Assembly (NCBI RefSeq): GCF_035916755.1
Contig: NZ_JAYWIX010000008.1
Span: 1-64,000, forward strand
Length of the DNA: 64,000 nt
Direction: 5' to 3'
Source: Rothia sp035916755
GTDB taxonomy: Bacteria; Actinomycetota; Actinomycetes; Actinomycetales; Micrococcaceae
Numbering within the stretch: position 1 is the first letter of the stretch; each line of letters begins with the position of its first letter. The translations under genes were made by a program, and so were the position numbers. Of the stretch, positions 16,480 to 24,878 are shown one piece after another. The notes beneath the pieces were generated by a model that saw only the letters and a program-made list of their open reading frames with translations, did not search any database and was not told the DNA's origin.

Positions 16480-17826
16480 CTAGTGGACGTCCCCCTTAGC
16501 CTCGGTCGGGGTCAGCGGCTCGGGGTGGGCCTTCGACGCCTTATTGAGCGCCGCCATCAGGTGGTAGACCACCAGGGTCGCGGCGGTACCCAGGGCAATA
16601 CCGGCGAACTGTAGGTCGCCAATATCCCAGGTGTAGTCGGCAATACCCACGATTAGGGCCACGGACGCGGCGGTCAGGTTGACCTGGTTCGAGAAGTCCA
16701 CGCGGTTCTCAACCCAGATACGCACACCCAGCATGCCAATCATGCCGTAGAGCACGGTGGCAGCGCCACCCAGCACACCGGCAGGCACAGACGCCACGGC
16801 CGCACCAAAGACCGGGAAAATCGAGAGCAGGACGGCGAAAATCGCAGCAACCCAGTAGGCTGCGGTGGAGTAGACCTTGGTTGCCGCCATAACACCGATG
16901 TTTTCAGCGTAGGTGGTGGTACCTGAACCGCCACCGGCACCGGCTAGGGTGGTGGCAAGGCCGTCCGCCATGAGGGCGCGGCCGGAGTACTTGTCGAGAT
17001 TATCCCCGGTCATGAGAGCAACGGACTTCACGTGACCGATGTTCTCAGCAACCAGCACCAGAATGACGGGAATGAAGAGGCCAGCCAGGTTCCAATGGAG
17101 CTCGGGGTGCTGGAAGTGGGGCAGGCCAATGAGGCCCTGCTCGGTCCAGGTCTTTTCGATGGTGGTGAAGTCAACCTCGCCACGCAGCACAGCGGTGATG
17201 TAGCCAATGATGACGCCCAGCAGAATCGACAGGCGGCCAATCATGCCCTTGAAGAGCACCGAAATCAGGATGATGGAGCTCAGCGTCACCAGGGCGGTCG
17301 CGGGCGCTTCCATGAAATTGTTCTTGGCGGACGGTGCCAGGTTGAAGCCGATCAGGGCCACGATGGAGCCGGTGACTACCGGGGGCATGAGCTTGGTCAG
17401 CCAGCCGGTTCCGGCGACCTGAACAACCAGGCCAACAATGAACAGGGAGACACCTGCCATGACGATACCGCCTAGGGCACCGCCGGGGCCGTACTGGTTA
17501 GTGGCAGCTGCCAGGGGCGCGATGAAGGCGAAGGACGAACCCAGGTAGGAGGGCACCCGCCCTGCGGTGATGAGCAGGAAGAGCATGGTGCCGATACCCG
17601 AGAAGAAGAGGGTGGTGGCAGGCGGGAAGCCGGTCAGCAGGGGCACCAGGAAGGTCGCGCCGAACATGGCAACGACGTGCTGGGCGCCGATACCGATGGT
17701 GCGGCCCCAGGTGAGGCGTTCGAGGGGGCGGACGACCCCGCCCGGGGTGATGTTCTTGCCGTCGCCGTGCAGGGTCCAGGCGAGGCCAAGCTGGGAGCCC
17801 TTTTGGGGCTGGGAACCGTTAGACAT
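16480..17826 (-). CDS. uraA: Uracil/xanthine permease (NCS2 family)
   Basis: The 448-residue membrane protein has about 12-14 helices and the NCS2 family pattern: IGAQHVVAMFGATFLVPLLTG near the start, GSGTTTYAENIGVMAATKVYS with the conserved Glu (~310), and a membrane half that repeats. It takes up uracil (or xanthine) with protons. The motif wording is closest to UraA/PyrP-type uracil carriers. A minus-strand TACAAT near plus 17866-17871 gives a probable -10 with about a 35-base leader. The converging GDPD gene is separated by a terminator hairpin. Confidence 0.88.
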   Translation of the reverse strand: MSNGSQPQKGSQLGLAWTLHGDGKNITPGGVVRPLERLTWGRTIGIGAQHVVAMFGATFLVPLLTGFPPATTLFFSGIGTMLFLLITAGRVPSYLGSSFAFIAPLAAATNQYGPGGALGGIVMAGVSLFIVGLVVQVAGTGWLTKLMPPVVTGSIVALIGFNLAPSAKNNFMEAPATALVTLSSIILISVLFKGMIGRLSILLGVIIGYITAVLRGEVDFTTIEKTWTEQGLIGLPHFQHPELHWNLAGLFIPVILVLVAENIGHVKSVALMTGDNLDKYSGRALMADGLATTLAGAGGGSGTTTYAENIGVMAATKVYSTAAYWVAAIFAVLLSIFPVFGAAVASVPAGVLGGAATVLYGMIGMLGVRIWVENRVDFSNQVNLTAASVALIVGIADYTWDIGDLQFAGIALGTAATLVVYHLMAALNKASKAHPEPLTPTEAKGDVH

Positions 17827-18041
17827 GAGATGCTTTCGCAGTGTGTGGGTAAATCGTCCTTATTGTACGCCCCCGCTGTGGCGGGCGGGCGGGCGCGGCG
17901 GGGGGCAGCGAATGTGATATTGGCTTTGGTCCTGGGGTCGGTGCAGCACTGGTCAGAATATGTATCAGGGTTTGTACCGTGCGAACCTCACAGAAATAAA
18001 TGAAATATTGCAGGCTCTATGAGACCGGGGTCATCGACAGC

Positions 18042-18047
18042 TAAACT
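18042..18047 (+). promoter_or_regulatory. Probable -10 box of the mnh operon
   Basis: TAAACT lies 90 bases before the mnhA start. The region 17827-18137 holds only this, the divergent uraA promoter and two tiny upstream reading frames. Confidence 0.45.
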
Positions 18048-18079
18048 AAGTATGCCTACTCTTTAAAGGAGAGAGAATC

Positions 18080-18141
18080 TTGCCGTCCTTGCCCCGCGGG
18101 TGACGGCTCCTACCGCCGCCGACCCAAGGGCCGATACGTGA
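18080..18141 (+). other. Two overlapping mini-ORFs leading into mnhA
   Basis: AAAGGAGAG (18065-18073) is the only strong ribosome site before mnhA. It sits six bases before a TTG that opens an 8-codon frame (18080-18103). Its TGA overlaps a GTG (18100) that opens a 14-codon frame to 18141, whose TGA overlaps the mnhA GTG at 18138. Both joints are GTGA. This may be a translational relay, but such short frames can arise by chance. Confidence 0.35.
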
Positions 18142-21100
18142 CCATAGTTCTTGCGCTTTTCCTGCTTGTGTCCATAGTGACCCCCTGGCTTTACCGCCGC
18201 ATGGGCACCTCTACCTTCTACCTGCTGGCAGCGATTCCCGCTGCTGTGCTGGCCCTGGTGTTAACCAAGACCGGTCAGATTCCCGGCGGTACCCCCTGGA
18301 GCGAAAGCTATCGGTGGATTCCCGAGCTGGACATGGCGCTGACCTTCCGCATGGACACCCTCTCGTGGGTTATGAGCCTGCTGGTGCTCGGCGTGGGCTC
18401 CCTGGTGCTCTTCTACTGCGCCAGCTACTTCAAGCACTCCACCGGCGATAATGGCCAGTTCGCGGCCTACCTCTTCGGTTTTGCCGGTGCCATGTTCGGT
18501 CTGATTACCGCGGATGACTTCATCCTCATGTTCATCTTCTGGGAAGTCACCACCATTCTCTCCTATCTACTGATTGGTTACTCCCGCCACCGCCTCTCAG
18601 CCCGCCGTTCCGCCCTGCAGGCCCTCACGGTCACCACTGCAGGTGGTCTAGCTATGCTGGTGGGCATTATCATTCTGGGCTACAGCCTGGGCACCTACTC
18701 CCTGGCCGAACTTGTGGAGCGGGGCCCGAGCGTCCTTGCCGCTGCCCAGGGCGGCCACGGCCCCCTCAGCATGGGGCTGCTCTCTGCCGCCCTGGTTCTG
18801 ATTCTCTGTGGTGCTCTCTCTAAGTCAGCGATCTTCCCCCTGCACTTCTGGTTACCCGGCGCTATGGCTGCCCCCACCCCGGTCTCCGCTTACCTGCACG
18901 CGGCGGCTATGGTCAAGGCAGGTATCTACATTCTGCTGCGTCTGGCCCCTGGCTACGGCGAGGTTGAGATCTGGCAGAATGTGCTGGTCATCTTCGGCGC
19001 CTTCACCATGGTTTTCGGCGGCTGGGCTGCTCTCAAGCAGACCGACCTCAAGCTGATTCTTGCCTACGGCACCGTCTCGCAGCTGGGCTTCCTGGCTCTG
19101 GTGATTTCGGGGGGAACTCCGGACGCTATCTACGCGGCTATGGCGCTCATGGTGGCACACTCCCTGTTCAAGGCGACCCTCTTCCTCTCGGTCGGTATTA
19201 TCGACCACCAGTCCGGTACTCGAGATATCCATAAGCTCTCCGGTATCCGCCGCCGTGCCTCCAAGCTTGCCACTGTTGCTACTATTTCAGCTGCCTCAAT
19301 GGCGGGTATTCCGCCCCTGGCCGGTTTCGTGGCGAAGGAGGCAGTGCTAGAGACCTACCTCTCCCACACCACCGGCTGGCAGGGAGCAACCACCCTCATC
19401 GCTATCGTCCTGGGCTCCATTCTCACATTCGCCTACTCAGCCCGCTTTGTTTGGGGTGCCTTCGCCGTCAAGCCCTACGCCTACATGCACAAGGAAGGCG
19501 TCAAGTACTGCCGTGTAGAAAAGGGAACCGCCGACTTTGAAGAGGTCGACAACGGTGATGTTGATATCAACACCCGGGTGCTTGAGCGTAACCGCCGCGG
19601 CCAGAAGCTCAGCCCCGATACCGCCTTCCACCCGGTCTCCTTCACTTTCCTCTTTGCTCCGGCGGTGCTGACCGTCCTGACTCTCGTCTACGGCCTCTAC
19701 CCCGAGCCGGTGCACCTCTTCATCAAGCCCTTCCTCAAGGCCTTCCCCGAGACCGCCGCCGAACTCGAACTGCACCTGGCCCTGTGGCACGGCGTTACCC
19801 CGGCCCTGTTGACCTCCCTGGTCATCATGGCAATCGGTGCCCTGCTCTTCATCTTCCGCAAGCAGATTGAAGAGCTGCAGAACGCCCTGCCCGGTAGCCC
19901 TGCAGCTTCTGTGGTCTACCGCGATGTGATCGATGGGCTTGACCGCCTGGCTGTGTGGGTCACCGGTATGACTCAGCGCGGCTCCCTGGGCTTCTACCTG
20001 GGCGTTATTCTGATTACCGCTGTGGTGGTGCCCTTTGCTGCCCTCTTCGTCAACGAGACCCCGCCGCTGGCGAACGTGCGTGTCTCTGAGTCGCCAGCTC
20101 AGTGGGTTATTGCCGTGGTGATGATTGTGGCAGCCCTGGTCGTGGTCTTCGTGCGTAAGCGTTTCCTAGCCATCATGATGGTGTCGGTGACCGGCTATGG
20201 CATGGCTATTCTCTTCGCCCTGCGCAGTGCCCCCGACCTGGCGACCACCCAGCTGCTGGTCGAAACCATCGTGCTGGTAGCCTTCGTGCTGGCCATGCGT
20301 GTGCTGCCCCGTCAGATTCCCCGCATCCGCTCCAAGGACGGTAAGGACGGCGCCCACAAGACCCTTCGCGTCATCATCGCCCTGGGCTTCTCGGCCCTCA
20401 TGATGGCCCTGGCCATGTTCACCTTCTCCTCCCGCTCCCTTGACCCCATCTCGCTTGAGATGCCCCGCCTGGCCTACGAAATTGGCCACGGCTACAACGT
20501 GGTCAACGTGACCCTGGTTGATATGCGTGTGTGGGATACCTTCGGCGAAATCTCGGTGCTGGCACTGGCTGCCACCGGCGTTGCCTCCCTGCTCTTTATC
20601 GAAGGACGCGCCGACTCGGCGTCCGCGCGCAGGCTCGACACCCAGGCCATGAAGAAAATTGAGAGCTCTTTTGCCAAGCGTACCCAGATTACTGTGGCTC
20701 AGCGTGTGGCAGGCCAGTTCTCTTCGGTTGAGCGTGACCCCTTCATTGTGGCGGGCCGTACCCTGCCGCCGGAGTCCCGCTCGATTCTGCTGGAGGTTAT
20801 GACCCGCCTGCTCTTCCACACTCTCATTATCGTCTCCTTCTACATGCTGATTGCCGGTCATAACCTGCCCGGTGGCGGCTTTGCAGGTGGTCTGATGGTG
20901 GGTCTGGCCTTTGCCGTACGCTACCTGGCAGGCGGCGGCGCGGAGCTGCGGGCGGCGTCCCCCTTCTCCGCTGGCACCTTCCTGGGAGCTGGCCTGGGTA
21001 TCGCAACCCTTTACGCCCTGGCCCCGGCCCTGTGGGGTGACCCTATCTTCACGAGCTACGTGTTGGACTTCTGGCTGCCGGTCTTTGGCGACATCCACTT

Positions 21101-21257
21101 CGTCACCGCCACCATCTTCGATATCGGTGTATATCTGCTGGTCATTGGCCTGGTGCTCGATATCCTGCGCAGCCTGGGTGAGCGTATCGACCTCAAGCTG
21201 GTAGCCGAGCGCCGCAAGAAAGAAAAGCAAGCCCGCGACAAGGCACGAAAGGCATAA
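18138..21257 (+). CDS. mnhA: Na+/H+ antiporter subunit A, fused to subunit B
   Basis: The 1039-residue membrane protein is the large Mrp/Mnh subunit. Residues ~1-500 are the NuoL-like proton channel (HFWLPGAMAAPTPVSAYLHAAAMVKAGIYIL with the conserved Lys). A middle MbhD/DUF4040-like part (~690-780) follows, and the last ~150 residues are a complete MnhB domain (FYMLIAGHNLPGGGFAGGLMVGLAFAVRYLAGG). Fusion of A and B is known in actinobacteria; free MnhA is ~800 residues. The complex exchanges Na+ for H+ and controls pH and salt. The GTG start at 18138 has only AAGGG at 18126; see the mini-ORFs upstream. Confidence 0.92.
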   Translation: MTIVLALFLLVSIVTPWLYRRMGTSTFYLLAAIPAAVLALVLTKTGQIPGGTPWSESYRWIPELDMALTFRMDTLSWVMSLLVLGVGSLVLFYCASYFKHSTGDNGQFAAYLFGFAGAMFGLITADDFILMFIFWEVTTILSYLLIGYSRHRLSARRSALQALTVTTAGGLAMLVGIIILGYSLGTYSLAELVERGPSVLAAAQGGHGPLSMGLLSAALVLILCGALSKSAIFPLHFWLPGAMAAPTPVSAYLHAAAMVKAGIYILLRLAPGYGEVEIWQNVLVIFGAFTMVFGGWAALKQTDLKLILAYGTVSQLGFLALVISGGTPDAIYAAMALMVAHSLFKATLFLSVGIIDHQSGTRDIHKLSGIRRRASKLATVATISAASMAGIPPLAGFVAKEAVLETYLSHTTGWQGATTLIAIVLGSILTFAYSARFVWGAFAVKPYAYMHKEGVKYCRVEKGTADFEEVDNGDVDINTRVLERNRRGQKLSPDTAFHPVSFTFLFAPAVLTVLTLVYGLYPEPVHLFIKPFLKAFPETAAELELHLALWHGVTPALLTSLVIMAIGALLFIFRKQIEELQNALPGSPAASVVYRDVIDGLDRLAVWVTGMTQRGSLGFYLGVILITAVVVPFAALFVNETPPLANVRVSESPAQWVIAVVMIVAALVVVFVRKRFLAIMMVSVTGYGMAILFALRSAPDLATTQLLVETIVLVAFVLAMRVLPRQIPRIRSKDGKDGAHKTLRVIIALGFSALMMALAMFTFSSRSLDPISLEMPRLAYEIGHGYNVVNVTLVDMRVWDTFGEISVLALAATGVASLLFIEGRADSASARRLDTQAMKKIESSFAKRTQITVAQRVAGQFSSVERDPFIVAGRTLPPESRSILLEVMTRLLFHTLIIVSFYMLIAGHNLPGGGFAGGLMVGLAFAVRYLAGGGAELRAASPFSAGTFLGAGLGIATLYALAPALWGDPIFTSYVLDFWLPVFGDIHFVTATIFDIGVYLLVIGLVLDILRSLGERIDLKLVAERRKKEKQARDKARKA

Positions 21258-21260
21258 ACC

Positions 21261-21773
21261 ATGATTATCGACCTCAGTCTAATCCTGGTCATGGGCGTGC
21301 TCTACGCCGTGGGGGTCTACCTGATTCTTGACCGCTCCATGACCCGCGTGCTCCTGGGTCTCATGCTCATGACCAACGCGACCAACATCCTGATTCTGCA
21401 CGCAGGTGGCCCGGCCGGCCTAGCGCCCTTCTACAGCAAGGACATTGCTGCAGAGGACTACTCCGACCCGCTGCCGCAGGCCCTGATTCTGACCGCTATC
21501 GTGATTTCCTGCGCGGTGACTGCCCTGATTCTGGGTATTATCTACCGCTCCTGGCTGCTGTCTAAGGCCGATGAAATTACCGACGATGCTGAAGATATTC
21601 GCGTGGCGGAGCAGGACGCCTTCGATAAGGAAGAAGACGCCGCTGCCGAGTTCGATTCTTCTGAATTCGACGCCGATGAAGCGACCCGCGAAAAAGAGTT
21701 CAACGAAGCAGAAGAGAAGAAAAAAATTAGTCAGACAGCCGCTCAGCCGACCGTGCCAAAGAAGGGGGACTAG
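21261..21773 (+). CDS. mnhC: Na+/H+ antiporter subunit C
   Basis: Residues 1-105 form the NuoK-like three-helix core (LLGLMLMTNATNILILHAGG, LPQALILTAIVISCAVTALILGIIYRSW). A hydrophilic tail of about 65 residues follows, rich in Asp and Glu (DDAEDIRVAEQDAFDKEEDAA) and ending Lys-rich, so the protein (170 residues) is longer than the ~115-residue core family. It starts three bases after mnhA. The tail faces the cytoplasm if the topology follows NuoK; its role is unknown. Confidence 0.92.
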   Translation: MIIDLSLILVMGVLYAVGVYLILDRSMTRVLLGLMLMTNATNILILHAGGPAGLAPFYSKDIAAEDYSDPLPQALILTAIVISCAVTALILGIIYRSWLLSKADEITDDAEDIRVAEQDAFDKEEDAAAEFDSSEFDADEATREKEFNEAEEKKKISQTAAQPTVPKKGD

Positions 21774-21776
21774 CCC

Positions 21777-23399
21777 GTGGATATCGCTATCGCCCAGCTC
21801 GCCCCTCTCTGCATCATCATTCTCTTCCTGGCTGCCGCTATCACTTTCGTCTCGAAGAAAGACAGTGTGCAGCGCGTCATCGCCTTCGCCGCGGTAGCTA
21901 TCACCCTGGTGTTTGAGGCTTTACTGCTGGCCGCAGTGTGGGACACAACGCCCCAGACCGTGCACCTGGCAGGTTGGGAGGCCCCCTTCGGTATCACCAT
22001 GGTGGTTGACCAGCTCTCGGCTCTCATGCTGGTGGTTTCGTCCACCATCTCGCTGGCGGTGCTGGTCTTTGCTACCGGCCAGAACCTGCAGGACGAGGAC
22101 GACGAGGTACCTATCTCGGTCTTCTACCCCACCTACCTGCTGCTGCTGGCTGGCGTGTCGAACGCCTTCTTGGCGGGCGACCTCTTCAACCTCTACGTGG
22201 GCTTCGAGATCCTGCTCATGGCTTCCTACGTGCTGATTACCATGAACGCTAACACCCCGCGTATTCGTGCGGGCGTGACCTACGTGGTGGTTTCGGTTGT
22301 CTCGTCCATGCTCTTCCTCACCGCCATCGGCTTTGTTTACGCCTCGGTGGGCACCATCAACATGGCCGACCTGTCGCTCAAGCTGGGCACCCTGCCCGAA
22401 GGCACCCAGATGCAGCTGCACCTCATGCTTCTGATTGCCTTTGGTATCAAGGCTGCGGTCTTCCCGCTCTCCCTCTGGCTACCTGACTCCTACCCCACGG
22501 CCCCGGCGCCCGTGACCGCCGTGTTCGCGGGCCTGCTTACCAAGGTGGGTGTGTACGCGATTATTCGTACCGAAACCCTGCTTTTCCCCGAAGGACGCCT
22601 GGATACGCTTTTGGGGGTCGTGGCAGGTTTGACCCTGCTCGTGGGTATCTTAGGTGCCCTGGCCCAGGGCGATATCAAGCGTCTGCTCTCCTTTATTCTG
22701 ATTAGCCATATCGGCTACATGATCTGGGGTATCTCGTTGGGCAACGAGCTGGGCCTGACCACCGTGGTCTTCTACATCGCCCACCACATCGTGATTCAGA
22801 CCGGCCTCTTCATGGTGGTTGGCCTCGTAGAACGCCGGGCTGGCTCAACTAACGTACGCCGTTTGGGCGGCCTGATGAAGACCGCCCCCGTCCTGGCCCT
22901 GCTCTACTTCATTCCCGCCATCAACCTCGGCGGTATCCCGCCCTTCTCCGGCTTTATCGGTAAGGTCGGCTTTATCGAGGCATCAGTAGAAAATGGTAGT
23001 GCCCTGGCCTACATCAACGCGGGCATTGGCGTTCTGGTTTCCCTTCTGACCCTGCTGGCACTGGCCCGCGTGTGGAACAAGGCCTTCTGGCGCCCCGCCA
23101 AGGAAGCCGAAGAGCCTACCCCCGACCTGGTCATGGCCGAGCACTCCGGCGACCCCGCCCATTACGAGACCAAGCCGATTCCGGCGTCCATGATGGCGTC
23201 CACAGTCTCCCTGGTCGTGGTGGGTGTGCTGATTACCCTCTTCTCAGGCCCCCTCTTCCAGCTGGCAGATAACGCCTCAGACAACCTCTTCAACCCCGAC
23301 GTCTACATCAGCTCGGTCTTTGGCCCCGACGCCCCCAGCCGAGCCGAGTACCTAGAACAGCAAATCGTCGATAACAACTCCCAGGAGGTGAACCAGTGA
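21777..23399 (+). CDS. mnhD: Na+/H+ antiporter subunit D
   Basis: The 540-residue NuoM/NuoN-like channel subunit has about 14 helices, with the conserved Glu in LFNLYVGFEILLMASYVLI and the Lys segment KAAVFPLSLWLPDSYPTAPAPVTAVFAGLLTKVGVYAI. The GTG start at 21777 lies three bases after the mnhC stop and AAGGGGG is placed before it inside mnhC. The C-terminal 90 residues are hydrophilic. The stop overlaps the mnhE start (GTGA). Confidence 0.92.
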   Translation: MDIAIAQLAPLCIIILFLAAAITFVSKKDSVQRVIAFAAVAITLVFEALLLAAVWDTTPQTVHLAGWEAPFGITMVVDQLSALMLVVSSTISLAVLVFATGQNLQDEDDEVPISVFYPTYLLLLAGVSNAFLAGDLFNLYVGFEILLMASYVLITMNANTPRIRAGVTYVVVSVVSSMLFLTAIGFVYASVGTINMADLSLKLGTLPEGTQMQLHLMLLIAFGIKAAVFPLSLWLPDSYPTAPAPVTAVFAGLLTKVGVYAIIRTETLLFPEGRLDTLLGVVAGLTLLVGILGALAQGDIKRLLSFILISHIGYMIWGISLGNELGLTTVVFYIAHHIVIQTGLFMVVGLVERRAGSTNVRRLGGLMKTAPVLALLYFIPAINLGGIPPFSGFIGKVGFIEASVENGSALAYINAGIGVLVSLLTLLALARVWNKAFWRPAKEAEEPTPDLVMAEHSGDPAHYETKPIPASMMASTVSLVVVGVLITLFSGPLFQLADNASDNLFNPDVYISSVFGPDAPSRAEYLEQQIVDNNSQEVNQ

Positions 23400-23980
23400 A
23401 AAAGCCCGACTTCTCGCGCGAGAGCCTGATTCACGCTATCCCGCCCTTCCTCTGGCTGGTCTTTGTCTGGTGCGCCCTCTGGCAGGACTTCTCCCTGCGT
23501 TTTATCGCCTTCGGTGCGGTGCTGGCGGTCCTGACCATGTCGGTATTCCGCCTGCCGACCCTCTACCTCTCCAACCGCTTCAACATCTTCTATGCGGCGC
23601 GTTTTGTGGTGGAACTCTTCTGGAATATTGCCAAGGCCTCAATCGAGGTTATGTGGCTAGCCACGACCTTCCGCCCGCCCCTGCGCAACTCGGTGGTTGC
23701 CGTGCAGCTGCGCACCCACTCCGACCTGCTGTTGACCGCCGTTTCGCACACCATGTCGCTGATTCCCGGCTCCGTGGTGGTTGAAGTGGACCGCTCCCTG
23801 TCGGTGCTCTACTTCCACGTGCTCAACACCTCCACTCCCGAGGAAATCGAGCGCTTCACCCGCCAGGTGGCTTACTTTGAAGACCTCATCATCAAGGCCG
23901 CCGGTAGCCGCGAAGAGTACGAAGCCCTCAAACAGGACGAAGAAGCCGACCGCGCGGCCAGCCGAAAGGAGCACGCATGA
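23396..23980 (+). CDS. mnhE: Na+/H+ antiporter subunit E
   Basis: The 194 residues have two or three N-terminal helices and the MnhE domain (TVSHTMSLIPGSVVVEVD with the conserved loop, then LYFHVLNTSTPEE). The GTG start overlaps the mnhD stop and has CAGGAGGTGAA before it. The family is needed for assembly of the Mrp complex; the tail after residue 150 is hydrophilic and charged. Confidence 0.9.
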   Translation: MKKPDFSRESLIHAIPPFLWLVFVWCALWQDFSLRFIAFGAVLAVLTMSVFRLPTLYLSNRFNIFYAARFVVELFWNIAKASIEVMWLATTFRPPLRNSVVAVQLRTHSDLLLTAVSHTMSLIPGSVVVEVDRSLSVLYFHVLNTSTPEEIERFTRQVAYFEDLIIKAAGSREEYEALKQDEEADRAASRKEHA

Positions 23981-24396
23981 CCTGGGCTATCTGGGCCACC
24001 GGCCTGATTCTCACCCTAGCTACCTGGGGCACCGTCTACCGCATCTGGAAGGGCCCCGCCCTGCTGGACCGCGTGCTTGCCAGCGACGTACTGCTCTCAA
24101 TTCTCACGGCTGCACTCTGCGTGCTCATGATTTATACCGACAGCCAGTTCTTCCTGATTCTGCTGGTGGCCCTAGCCATGATCGGCTTCGTGGGTTCGGT
24201 GACCGTGGCCCGCTTCGCCGATAACTCCAAGGCGGACGAGAGCACCCCGGTTTCCCGTCTGCACGAAGGACGTCCCCGCCGCCGCTCCCGCAAAAAGGGC
24301 AGTAAATACGCCCCCGGGGAACTGGCAGAAGACACCGATAAGCAGGGGCACGATGCCGCCCACCCCGTGCGGGCAAGCAAGGACCTGGGGGAGTAA
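23977..24396 (+). CDS. mnhF: Na+/H+ antiporter subunit F
   Basis: The core (residues ~1-85) has three helices with YRIWKGPALLDRVLASDVL and a helix pair as in MnhF. The last ~50 residues are basic then acidic (RRRSRKKGSKYAPGE), an extension beyond the usual ~90-residue family. The ATG overlaps the mnhE stop (ATGA). Confidence 0.9.
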   Translation: MTWAIWATGLILTLATWGTVYRIWKGPALLDRVLASDVLLSILTAALCVLMIYTDSQFFLILLVALAMIGFVGSVTVARFADNSKADESTPVSRLHEGRPRRRSRKKGSKYAPGELAEDTDKQGHDAAHPVRASKDLGE

Positions 24397-24399
24397 ACC

Positions 24400-24756
24400 G
24401 TGAATCTTGATACCGTTTTCGATGCCCTGACCATCATCTGCATGATTCTGGGTGCCTTCATGTCGCTGGGTGCTGCTATTGGCCTGGTGCGCTTCCCCGA
24501 CCTGCTCACCCGCCTGCATTCGGGCACCAAGCCCCAGGTCTTCGGCATGATTCTCATGCTGCTGGCGGTGGGCTTCCACTTCCGCTCCCTGGTGCTCCTG
24601 CCCATCCTGCTGGTTATCCTGCTCCTGCAGATGCTCACCATCCCCATCTCGGGGCACATGATGGGCCGCTCCGGCTACCGCAACAAGCACTTCCGCAAGG
24701 ACGACCTGCGCCACGACGACCTGCGCGCCCTGGTCGACGAGGTGGAGGGGAACTAG
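24400..24756 (+). CDS. mnhG: Na+/H+ antiporter subunit G
   Basis: The 118-residue protein has three helices with GAAIGLVRFPDLLTRLHSGTKPQVFGMIL, the MnhG signature. The GTG start is three bases after mnhF. It is the last gene of the operon, followed by the hairpin at 24796-24859. With A/B, C, D, E, F the full set of Mrp subunits is present. Confidence 0.9.
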   Translation: MNLDTVFDALTIICMILGAFMSLGAAIGLVRFPDLLTRLHSGTKPQVFGMILMLLAVGFHFRSLVLLPILLVILLLQMLTIPISGHMMGRSGYRNKHFRKDDLRHDDLRALVDEVEGN

Positions 24757-24795
24757 GGAACTAGCCCAGGGGCATCCGTCTGCCCCTACCCCGCA

Positions 24796-24859
24796 AGGGA
24801 CCGCAGCACCAAAAAGGACCGCGAAATATGCGGTCCTTTTTTGGTGCTGCGGTCCCCTT
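24796..24859. terminator. GGGACCGCA double hairpin, copy C
   Basis: GGGACCGCAGCACCAAAAA then GGACCGC pairs with GCGGTCC and TTTTTTGGTGCTGCGGTCCC, an almost perfect arm of 27 positions with a 7-base loop. It separates the converging mnhG and peptide transporter genes. Confidence 0.85.
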
Positions 24860-24878
24860 GTGAGGAGATGAGAAGAGA

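Noticed and set aside
20166..21230. 354-codon minus-strand frame inside mnhA
   Set aside because: Shadow of a conserved membrane protein gene; the product is Gln/His-rich without any motif.
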